Assembly: GCA_937888925.1 (NCBI GenBank)
Contig: CALARM010001065.1
Location: 1-6,843, forward strand
DNA: 6,843 bases
Reading direction: 5' to 3'
Source: an uncultured Synergistia bacterium
GTDB lineage: Bacteria; Eremiobacterota; SpSt-956; JAKJGF01
Shown here: positions 1 to 5,317 of the stretch, piece by piece
Numbering within the stretch: position 1 is the first letter of the stretch
Layout: every line of letters starts with the position of its first letter
Notes under the pieces: generated by a model
Database searches by the model: none
Seen by the model: only the letters and a program-made list of their open reading frames with translations
What the model was told of the DNA's origin: nothing
Program-made: the position numbers and the translations under genes

Positions 1-30
1 AAATAAAAAAACGATGGTATTCCATCGTTT
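1..30 (-). terminator. Rho-independent terminator for minus-strand transcription
   Basis: Bases 9-17 (AAACGATGG) pair perfectly with 22-30 (CCATCGTTT) around a 4-base loop. Read on the minus strand, the 9-bp stem runs into a T-rich tail (complement of the A-rich bases 1-11). This is a standard intrinsic terminator layout and probably ends the transcript of the Gly/Met-rich gene, whose stop is about 175 bases upstream. On the plus strand the hairpin is followed by a mixed sequence with only one short T-run, so termination in that direction would be weaker. I see no gene in the 170 bases between this hairpin and the Gly/Met-rich gene. Confidence 0.75.
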
Positions 31-203
31 CTATAGTTTTCTTAGTAGTGTGTAGTAAAAACCTTTTACAGCTTATGATGACTGATCCTCCGGCCAATTC
101 CGATGAATAACAGCAGAAGGCTTTTAGAGTACTTACTCAGAGACTTCAGTCAGAGTCTGTTATTAATTACAATTCATACTTAATATGCGCTAATTTATAA
201 GAC

Positions 204-713
204 CTAGAGAGGTATACCTCTTGACAGGCCTCCGCCGCCGCCAAGGAGAAATCCGAGGTGACTTCCCACACCGGACCCCATTACTCCTGCCATCAATAAT
301 GGAGCAAGAGGTAAAGCTGCTCCACCTGTGCCAAGAACCAGTGCGGCTATACCAACTCCTGCTGCAAAACCGAGTAATTTCCCGAGAAATCCACCCATTC
401 TTGCTGTTTTACATTTTTGATTTATAAGAGCACCTCTTCTTGCTACTCTTGCATTCAGGGCTGCCAGATCTGCATCACTGGCTAAGCCGCCTCCTGCCAT
501 ACCCATACCGAGTCCGCCTCCTGCCATGCCGCATCCGCCCATACCCATAAATGGAGTCATTCCGCCCATACCGACACACATGGAACTCATTCCTCCGAAC
601 ATACCCATACCTGACATGAAACCGCCGGAAAATATTCCTCCGCCCATGCCTATCTGCATATAACTTTGCATCCCAACTGCTCCAAAACCAAATGAACCGC
701 CAACTGCTAACAT
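204..713 (-). CDS. Gly/Met-rich hydrophobic protein of unknown function
   Basis: I do not recognise this 169-residue protein. The ATG at 711-713 follows a good ribosome site (GGAGGTG, complement of about 722-728), and the stop is TAG at 204-206. Residues 1-77 are low-complexity Gly/Met: 16 of the first 75 residues are Met, with MGM and GGM patterns, and GMAGGGL occurs twice (62-68 and 71-77). Residues 79-107 are a charged, helix-like bridge (DADLAALNARVARR). Residues 108-165 are hydrophobic and Gly/Ala-rich and could form one or two membrane or glycine-zipper helices (about 113-128 and 132-157). There is no classical signal peptide. Cysteines are at 46, 61 and 101. The gene is GC-richer than its surroundings (41 of 60 bases at 481-540), largely because of Gly codons. 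The 119-base gap from the transpeptidase suggests its own promoter. A membrane-associated, self-assembling or metal-binding (Met motif) role is possible, but nothing proves it. Because it has a real start site and a downstream terminator, I judge it a genuine gene. Confidence 0.72.
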   Translation of the reverse strand: MLAVGGSFGFGAVGMQSYMQIGMGGGIFSGGFMSGMGMFGGMSSMCVGMGGMTPFMGMGGCGMAGGGLGMGMAGGGLASDADLAALNARVARRGALINQKCKTARMGGFLGKLLGFAAGVGIAALVLGTGGAALPLAPLLMAGVMGSGVGSHLGFLLGGGGGLSRGIPL

Positions 714-775
714 TTTATATACACCTCCGTAATTTTTTACCCCTTAATCATTACCCTTTTTATATTTCGTTAATT

Positions 776-804
776 ACTTATCACGACATTAGAAAAAATG
801 TAAA
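776..804 (-). promoter_or_regulatory. Weak candidate promoter for the Gly/Met-rich gene
   Basis: On the minus strand, TTTACA (complement of 799-804) lies 17 bases upstream of ATAAGT (776-781), or 16 bases upstream of GATAAG (777-782). That places a start about 55-60 bases before the ATG at 713. The match to the -10 consensus is only partial and the region is AT-rich, so chance matches are likely. Its support is mainly position: the 119-base gap holds no GC-rich terminator hairpin but is long enough for a promoter. Confidence 0.25.
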
Positions 805-832
805 GGGGAATTTGTATTTTTTTTATAATTTT

Positions 833-2644
833 TTACTGTTTATCTGATTGGACGTCGACAAATATTCTTATGATATAATCATTACGATCGTAATCTGCCT
901 GGAATCCTTTTAACCGGCTCAATTCAGTGAGAGACACATAGATTCCTTCCTTCCTCTGAATTGTATTTATCTTTTCACCGTTAAATGTGGCAGTTTTACT
1001 TTCAGGATTATATAAAAAACACTGTGAACCGGACGCTAAAATATCATCGAAGAGTATCATTATTTCATCATTATTGCCATCCCTGTAGGCTTCTACCGGC
1101 AAGAATTTATTGTTTATTATTATTTTTGTCACTGTAATGAACATATAATTCTCTCCAGGTCTTTTTACTTCTACCAGTCCTGTTTTTACCAGGGAAGACA
1201 GTGGCAAAAATGCAGTATCCCCGAATTGTCTGGCTTTAAGATTTTTATTCCCTATGAGAACATTACTGTTTTCAGGTTTCCACTGGAATTTTATACCTGT
1301 TATATTTCCGAATTCTCTTAATGATATATATATTTCTCCGTGATATAGAAAAGCTTTTTTCGTAAGTGATATATCATTTAATAAAAATTCGGGATAATAA
1401 ATATTTATGAGTCTTTTATTTTCTCTTTTCACATGAAAAGAAAAATGTTCTGCCAGTTTTTCTACCGGAATTAAGGATTTTCCTTTCTTCAGAACACATT
1501 TGAAAGACGTATCACCGAATCTGGCTTCTTTTGTATTGTTGTTCCAGGCAAATTTTATTCCCATTACATCAGAGATATATTTGATTGATATAAATGGTTT
1601 ATCCTGTATTAAATCTCCTTCTCCCCAGACAGGTTTCCCGTTTAAATTCATTACTACCGAGTAAAAACTTAATGTTCTTGTGTCTTTATTCACTAGATAG
1701 TCCATATCAACGATTTTTGCCAGTTCTATAGCATTAACATAACATCGTTCGTCATAAAAGATGAAGCTGATTTTTTTCCCTTTTACAGTGGCCAGTGCTT
1801 TCTCTTTATCCAGAGTAATAGTATCGGAAGAAATACTATTCCAGTCTTTCAGGGATATATAAAATTCTTTTTTACCACCCATAAAATCCATAGGATATAT
1901 GGATTTTACATATACGTCCTGTCCCTGAAAGATTACTTTATAGGGATTGGATACCATGAGGAATCTTCCGGAGCTTCTCTCCAGTATCTCTTTCAGAAGT
2001 TTTTCATCATAAGCTATACCGGTTTTATCGAGTTTATATTCAAGGTTTTTTAATCTGTCTTTTTCTCTGGAATATATATCAGGATATGCCGCTATATATA
2101 TTGAGTCTCCTTCTACTGCTATATCTGTACTTTTATAAACTATATCTACTATTGTTCCGACCTGTACAAGATCAAATACTTCTTTGACCTGAGACGGGTC
2201 CATTCTGATACATCCATGGGAAACAGAATAACCTATCGAAGAAGGGTTATTTGTGCTGTGTATGCCGAGATCATTTCTATCAAGACCCATCCAGTATTTT
2301 CCCAGCGGGTTATCAGGGCCCGGAGGAACAGGTTCCTCTACGATCATTTCCGTATATTCTACCCCTTTATCATCTATTTTTTTTACAGGTTTCGGAGGAG
2401 GATACCATGCAGGGTCAGTTTCTTTACTGACTATTTTATACTGTCCTGTAGGAGTCGGCGTTTTCGGGCTACCTGCCGCTATTTTAAATTGTTTTATTAT
2501 TCTGTCCTTTTTATATACAGTAAGGGTGAGAGCAGGTATATTTACACATATCCTTATTTCTTCCTCTGCCTTCTCCTGAGAGAAAGCTGTATTACTGAAA
2601 TTTATAATAAAAGAGAATAATATTATAAATGCTAATTTTTTCAT
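833..2644 (-). CDS. Secreted L,D-transpeptidase (YkuD) with C-terminal stalk-domain repeats
   Basis: This 603-residue exported enzyme should form or remodel 3-3 peptidoglycan cross-links, or attach proteins to peptides, using a catalytic cysteine. Residues 1-22 are a Sec signal peptide (MKK, hydrophobic core to about 15, AFS before Q23). The YkuD domain spans about 30-170. It contains DPAWYPPP (77-84), VPPGPDNPLG (106-115) and the active-site signature with H129, then S142-H143-G144-C145-I146-R147; C145 is the predicted nucleophile. From about 236 to 598 the chain repeats a short pattern of the copper-amine-oxidase-N/stalk type, for example ISIKYISDVMGIKFAW (352-367), ISLREFGNITGIKFQW (440-455) and VSLTELSRLKGFQADY (570-585). 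These modules are usually extracellular spacers and do not themselves imply copper binding. Simple YkuD enzymes are usually far shorter, so the tail is most of the protein. The ATG at 2644 has an excellent site (AAGGAGG, complement of 2649-2655, 4-base spacer). The gene sits 50 bases downstream of the kinase gene with no terminator between, so co-transcription is likely. Confidence 0.93.
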   Translation of the reverse strand: MKKLAFIILFSFIINFSNTAFSQEKAEEEIRICVNIPALTLTVYKKDRIIKQFKIAAGSPKTPTPTGQYKIVSKETDPAWYPPPKPVKKIDDKGVEYTEMIVEEPVPPGPDNPLGKYWMGLDRNDLGIHSTNNPSSIGYSVSHGCIRMDPSQVKEVFDLVQVGTIVDIVYKSTDIAVEGDSIYIAAYPDIYSREKDRLKNLEYKLDKTGIAYDEKLLKEILERSSGRFLMVSNPYKVIFQGQDVYVKSIYPMDFMGGKKEFYISLKDWNSISSDTITLDKEKALATVKGKKISFIFYDERCYVNAIELAKIVDMDYLVNKDTRTLSFYSVVMNLNGKPVWGEGDLIQDKPFISIKYISDVMGIKFAWNNNTKEARFGDTSFKCVLKKGKSLIPVEKLAEHFSFHVKRENKRLINIYYPEFLLNDISLTKKAFLYHGEIYISLREFGNITGIKFQWKPENSNVLIGNKNLKARQFGDTAFLPLSSLVKTGLVEVKRPGENYMFITVTKIIINNKFLPVEAYRDGNNDEIMILFDDILASGSQCFLYNPESKTATFNGEKINTIQRKEGIYVSLTELSRLKGFQADYDRNDYIIRIFVDVQSDKQ

Positions 2645-2694
2645 AAAACCTCCTTAATGGTTTGCAGGATGTGAGATCTTAGATTGGTAAAATA

Positions 2695-4443
2695 TTACAA
2701 GCTTCTTGCCAGTCTGAAACCGAGGGAGTTACACAGAGCAGAAGGCCAGCTGCAACTGCGGCTTGAAGATCTGCAGTAAAAGGCTCCGGAACAGTAACTT
2801 CCGCCTCTTGGCACACGGGCCTGACCGGAAGGATGGCCGGAAGGATTTTTAACAGATGTATCAGGATAAGGTCCGTACCAATCATTACACCATTCCGATA
2901 CATTGCCACTCATATCATAAAGCCCGAAACTATTAGGTAATTTCAGTCCAACATCATGGTGATTGCCTGAAGAATTGGCCTGATACCAGCAATAAGCTCC
3001 ATCGATATTATCGCCCCAGTAATACTGGGTATCTGTGCCGGCACGACAGGCATATTCCCATTCGGCTTCTGTAGGAAGTCTGTATCCTTTACCTGAGAGC
3101 CATATAGAAGGGTCTTTCCCTCTGTTATTTCTGGGGCCATAACATGGCTCATATCCGGACTGAACACTCAACCAGTTGCAGTATGATACTGCTCCATACC
3201 AGGTTACGCTTACTACAGGCCTGTTTCTATAGCCCTGACTGACTCTGAATGAGCCAGGTCTCGGACCGCCGAGTATACCGCACCATTTAGTGGAAACTAT
3301 ATTTACCCAGTTAACATTGTCTTCGATCTGATTTCCTTCTGAATTTAAGAAGGCACAGAAAGCTTCATTTGTAACGGGATATTTACCAAAGTAGAAGGAA
3401 CTTAATTCAACGGTATGAACAGGTTTTTCACCTGAAAAATCAATGTCACATCCCATATTAAAAGATCCGGCGGGAATTAAAATCATTGCAGGATTTAAAA
3501 CAGAAGATTTCGAATGTTCTTCTTCTTTTATTTCTTTTATTTCTTTTATTTCCTGTTTGAAAGACAGGGCATCAATCATATCTCTTGCAGTTAAAAATCT
3601 TTCCCCTATATCATCTTTCAGGGATTTCATAACAGCATTTTCCAACTCGCAGGTTATTGACGGAATTATTCTTCTCAACGGGGTGAATGTAAATGGTGCA
3701 GGATATGAACCGGTAAGAAGGTGATGAATGGTTGCACCAAGGGCATAGAGATCTGACCGTGGCTCAACTTTACCTTTATACTGTTCTTCAGGAGCATATC
3801 CCGGTGTGCCTATAGCAGTTTTTCTTATCTGACCGTCATCATAGACTGTTCTGGCTATACTGAAATCTACTAACATAACCCGTCCGTCTTTATTCACCAT
3901 GATATTGGAAGGTTTTATGTCACGGTAAACAACAGGTGGATCCTGGTTGTGAAGATAATCCAGGATTTCTAACGTTTTTATCGCCCACTCAATAACTTTA
4001 TCTTCCGGCAGTCCCGGCTCTCCTTCATTGGTTAACTTGCTTTCCAGATCATATCCTTCTATAAAGGCCATTATAAGATAATACCGTTCATTAATTACAA
4101 AGTAGTCCAGAACTTTCGGTAAATTCGGATGATCCATACTTGCAAGAAGAATTGCTCCTCTTTTAAACCATTCTGTAATTTCTTTTTCCTCTGTTTCATC
4201 GTCAAAAGAAGTAACCAGTTCCTTTACTGCACACAGGTTGTTGAATTTTTTGTCTTTTGCTTTATACACATTCAGCATACCGCCGGTTTTTATTAAAGTA
4301 ACGATTTTATAACGGTTAACCAGAACTGTTTCCGGAGGCAGATGTCCTCCAATAAGAGACATGTCTAGAACATTTCCGCACCCGCTGCAGAAAGCTGCCG
4401 TATTTATATTATTTTTTATGCAATTATTACAGAGTTCTGGCAT
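2695..4443 (-). CDS. Zinc-ribbon Ser/Thr protein kinase fused to a SUMF1 (FGE-sulfatase, C-type-lectin-like) domain
   Basis: With the ATG at 4441-4443 the product has 582 residues; a TTG at 4462-4464 would add seven. I chose ATG because it opens directly into the zinc ribbon (C5-x2-C8, C19-x2-C22), but neither start has a Shine-Dalgarno site. The kinase domain covers about 45-293: K74 (AVKEL), Y173-R174-D175-I-K177-P-S-N180, D193-F194-S195, GYAPEEQY (215-222) and D231 are visible. Three standard features are altered: the glycine loop reads TGGMLNVYKA with Leu57 where GGMG is usual, Gly96 stands where the alpha-C Glu is expected (FKRGAILL), and DFG is DFS. A charged linker (about 297-309, repeated I-K-E) leads to SUMF1 at about 317-582, with YRLPTEAEWEYA (454-465), GLYDMSGNVSEW (507-518), RGGSY (546-550) and GFRLA (575-579). 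SUMF1 holds 12 cysteines; C557 aligns with the second FGE cysteine but C551 is one position off the first, so formylglycine synthesis is doubtful. There is no membrane helix or signal peptide, so it is probably cytoplasmic, with SUMF1 as a ligand-binding module controlling the kinase. Kinase and SUMF1 identities are firm; activity and substrate are unknown. Confidence 0.93.
   Translation of the reverse strand: MPELCNNCIKNNINTAAFCSGCGNVLDMSLIGGHLPPETVLVNRYKIVTLIKTGGMLNVYKAKDKKFNNLCAVKELVTSFDDETEEKEITEWFKRGAILLASMDHPNLPKVLDYFVINERYYLIMAFIEGYDLESKLTNEGEPGLPEDKVIEWAIKTLEILDYLHNQDPPVVYRDIKPSNIMVNKDGRVMLVDFSIARTVYDDGQIRKTAIGTPGYAPEEQYKGKVEPRSDLYALGATIHHLLTGSYPAPFTFTPLRRIIPSITCELENAVMKSLKDDIGERFLTARDMIDALSFKQEIKEIKEIKEEEHSKSSVLNPAMILIPAGSFNMGCDIDFSGEKPVHTVELSSFYFGKYPVTNEAFCAFLNSEGNQIEDNVNWVNIVSTKWCGILGGPRPGSFRVSQGYRNRPVVSVTWYGAVSYCNWLSVQSGYEPCYGPRNNRGKDPSIWLSGKGYRLPTEAEWEYACRAGTDTQYYWGDNIDGAYCWYQANSSGNHHDVGLKLPNSFGLYDMSGNVSEWCNDWYGPYPDTSVKNPSGHPSGQARVPRGGSYCSGAFYCRSSSRSCSWPSALCNSLGFRLARSL
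2698..2817 (-). other. Candidate hypervariable C-terminal region of the SUMF1 domain (possible DGR variable repeat)
   Basis: These codons encode the last 40 residues of the kinase-SUMF1 protein. Anchors typical of SUMF1 C termini (RGGS, CRS, R, P, GFRLARS) are intact. The positions between them, often Asn/Asp in related proteins, read Y-C-S-G-A-F-Y, then S-S, S-C-S-W, then S-A-L-C-N-S-L. Most of these codons end in C or T (TAC, TGT, TCC, GCC, TTT, TAC, AGC, AGT, TGC, AGC, TCT, TGT, AAC, TCC, CTC), which is what AAC/AAT codons would give after randomisation of A. Coding-strand adenine is 12 of 78 bases at 2722-2799, against 16 of 60 at 2881-2940. GC is 67 of 120 at 2701-2820, against 23 of 60 at 2881-2940. 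Diversity-generating retroelements place variable repeats at exactly this end of C-type-lectin/SUMF1 targets. No reverse transcriptase or template repeat is present here, so the assignment is inferential. Confidence 0.4.
3523..3549 (-). repeat. Three tandem copies of a 9-base repeat in the kinase-SUMF1 linker
   Basis: TTCTTTTAT occurs three times in tandem on the plus strand (3523-3531, 3532-3540, 3541-3549). Read as coding sequence it is ATAAAAGAA, so the protein gains Ile-Lys-Glu per copy in the hinge between kinase and SUMF1. The unit is a multiple of three, so slippage would change linker length without breaking the frame. Confidence 0.85.
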
Positions 4444-4532
4444 AATATTTATTGTATGTGGCAAATAGTTATTTTTATTATCAATAATTTAAAGGTATAG
4501 GAATTTTCATTTTTAATAGTGTAATATAAAGC

Positions 4533-4568
4533 TTTAGATAAAAATTATATATAGACAGTTTATCTAAA
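4533..4568. repeat. Perfect 10-bp inverted repeat, operator-like
   Basis: TTTAGATAAA at 4533-4542 is the exact reverse complement of TTTATCTAAA at 4559-4568, with a 16-base spacer. It lies about 90-125 bases upstream of the kinase ATG. Two half-sites 26 bases apart (start to start) fit a dimeric regulator binding site; the arms are too AT-rich for an intrinsic terminator. In sequence this AT-rich such dyads can arise by chance, so the role is a guess. Confidence 0.45.
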
Positions 4569-4635
4569 TAATCTATAAGGGAATAATTTTTCGATATCCG
4601 ATTATTATAGCTTACTTATTCTATCTTATCAATAG

Positions 4636-4681
4636 GGTATTTTTTGAATTTTTTACTGATAAAAGGTATTTTTTGAATTTT
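4636..4681 (+). repeat. Two copies of a 17-base direct repeat
   Basis: GGTATTTTTTGAATTTT occurs at 4636-4652 and again at 4665-4681, a period of 29 bases, just upstream of the TATAAT at 4692. It could be a pair of activator sites for the response regulator promoter or the remains of a local duplication. Confidence 0.6.
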
Positions 4682-4691
4682 GTAGTATAAG

Positions 4692-4697
4692 TATAAT
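4692..4697 (+). promoter_or_regulatory. Candidate -10 element for the response regulator
   Basis: TATAAT matches the -10 consensus exactly, but no good -35 lies 16-18 bases upstream (the sequence there is a T-run). A weak TTGAAT at 4673-4678 is too close. A promoter here would begin transcription near 4704 and place the 4718-4737 palindrome in a roughly 110-base leader. An activator-dependent promoter using the upstream repeats is one possibility. Confidence 0.3.
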
Positions 4698-4754
4698 TGT
4701 GAAGGGTGAAGGTTGAGGGGCGTTTAATTAAACGCCCTGATGTGAAGGGTGAAG
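4698..4754 (+). repeat. 14-base direct repeats flanking a palindrome
   Basis: TGTGAAGGGTGAAG occurs at 4698-4711 and identically at 4741-4754. Each copy itself contains GTGAAGG-like heptads (GTGAAGG followed by GTGAAG). The 29 bases between the copies hold the 20-base palindrome. The layout resembles a small palindromic element bounded by duplicated target sequence, or a pair of protein-binding sites around a hairpin. Confidence 0.7.
4718..4737. repeat. 20-base perfect palindrome (hairpin in a transcript)
   Basis: GGGCGTTTAATTAAACGCCC is its own reverse complement. As RNA it folds to an 8-bp stem with an AATT loop, with three G-C pairs at the base plus C-G and G-C pairs. It lacks a following T-run on either strand, so it is not a canonical terminator. 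It lies 76 bases before the response regulator ATG and could act as a leader hairpin, an operator or a small repetitive element. Confidence 0.7.
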
Positions 4755-4812
4755 AGAGTAATACGTGACCATACGGTTATGGCAGTTATTATGACAGTCA
4801 GGAGAAAGAACT

Positions 4813-5202
4813 ATGAAATGTTTGATTGTAGAAGATGATACTCATATACAGAATATGCTTAAAACATTACTCACCATACAGGGCTGGGACTGTAGTTGTG
4901 TCCTTAACGGTATAGGAGCGATTGATGCTTTTGCTCATGCCCATAAAGATAAAGAGCCTTATGATTTGATTTTTATGGATATTATGATGCCATGTATGGA
5001 CGGGTTGGAAGCTCTGAAACAAATTCGTGAAATAGAAGTTGAACTTGGAATTGACGAAGAAGTAAAAATAATTATGTTAACAGCTCTTAATGATCCCGAT
5101 ACTGTTTTTAATGCCTATTATGAAGGAAGAGCATCGGCTTATATACCAAAACCTTTTGGTCAGGAAGATATTATAAGAGAATTAAACAAATTCGGCTTTT
5201 AA
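4813..5202 (+). CDS. Single-domain CheY/Spo0F-like response regulator receiver
   Basis: The 129-residue product is one receiver domain with no output domain. It shows the acidic pocket E7-D8-D9, the phosphoacceptor D56 in FMDIMMPCMDG (54-64), T90 in IIMLTA (86-91) and K113 in IPKPF (111-115). Such proteins pass a phosphoryl group from a histidine kinase to a partner by binding or phosphorelay, in the cytoplasm. ATG at 4813 follows AGGAG (4800-4804) with an 8-base spacer. No histidine kinase, phosphotransfer protein or chemotaxis gene is in the window, so its partner is unknown. It is the only plus-strand gene here and is flanked by repeats on both sides, which suggests an independent transcription unit. 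Its divergent neighbour is the Ser/Thr kinase; shared regulation is possible but unproven. Family assignment is firm, pathway is not. Confidence 0.95.
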   Translation: MKCLIVEDDTHIQNMLKTLLTIQGWDCSCVLNGIGAIDAFAHAHKDKEPYDLIFMDIMMPCMDGLEALKQIREIEVELGIDEEVKIIMLTALNDPDTVFNAYYEGRASAYIPKPFGQEDIIRELNKFGF

Positions 5203-5260
5203 ATTTTTTAGCTAAAAGACTGTAATAAAATAACTCTGACAAATTATTGTTATTGTCTTC

Positions 5261-5281
5261 GCGTCACGCGTTACGCGTTAC
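5261..5281. repeat. Three tandem heptamers in the convergent gap
   Basis: GCGTCAC, GCGTTAC and GCGTTAC follow each other at 5261-5281, a GC-rich block in otherwise AT-rich sequence between the stops of the response regulator (+) and the peptidase (-). Short heptanucleotide tandem repeats are known in intergenic DNA of several bacteria, notably heterocystous cyanobacteria. No clear GC-rich terminator hairpin is visible for either gene in the 115-base gap (5203-5317). Confidence 0.7.
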
Positions 5282-5317
5282 GATTGTAAATATGATATGC
5301 TTATTTTTTTACGACCC

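Larger units (their letters stand above)
4444..4812. promoter_or_regulatory. Divergent intergenic region between kinase and response regulator genes
   Basis: This 369-base gap lies between the starts of two divergent genes and must hold both promoters. I see no coding sequence in it. It is strongly AT-rich from 4470 to about 4700 and then changes to G-rich repeats. It contains a 10-bp inverted repeat (4533-4568), a 17-base direct repeat (4636-4681), a perfect TATAAT (4692-4697), paired 14-base direct repeats (4698-4754) enclosing a 20-base palindrome, and a small CCATA/TATGG hairpin (4769-4782). The response regulator has a ribosome site, AGGAG at 4800-4804. No ribosome site precedes the kinase start. 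Confidence 0.7.

Noticed and set aside
141..158. Hairpin AGACT/AGTCT downstream of the Gly/Met-rich gene
   Set aside because: The stem is only five pairs with an 8-base loop and no T-run; chance is a sufficient explanation.
103..183. Short plus-strand reading frame of 26 codons starting ATG-AAT-AAC
   Set aside because: It has no ribosome site and lies in the 3' region of a minus-strand transcript; nothing beyond an open frame supports it.
2216..2620. Long plus-strand open frames opposite the transpeptidase catalytic domain (two overlapping frames)
   Set aside because: They are antisense to a confident YkuD domain, have no recognisable domain and look like shadows of it.
2791..2811. Formylglycine-generating enzyme activity for the SUMF1 domain
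   Set aside because: The first cysteine (C551) is one residue away from the position expected from the human enzyme, and a Cys at the second position is common in non-catalytic SUMF1 proteins; no sulfatase gene is nearby.
2679..3167. Extra minus-strand frames overlapping the SUMF1 coding region
   Set aside because: They are in other frames of the kinase-SUMF1 gene, which carries clear SUMF1 motifs across the same bases.
4718..4737. Intrinsic terminator at the 20-base palindrome
   Set aside because: The hairpin is strong but neither strand has a T-run after it, and it lies between two divergent starts where no transcript needs to end.
5203..5220. Terminator hairpin just after the response regulator (TTTTAGCTAAAA)
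   Set aside because: The stem is almost all A-T, has no room for a loop, and lacks a following T-run.
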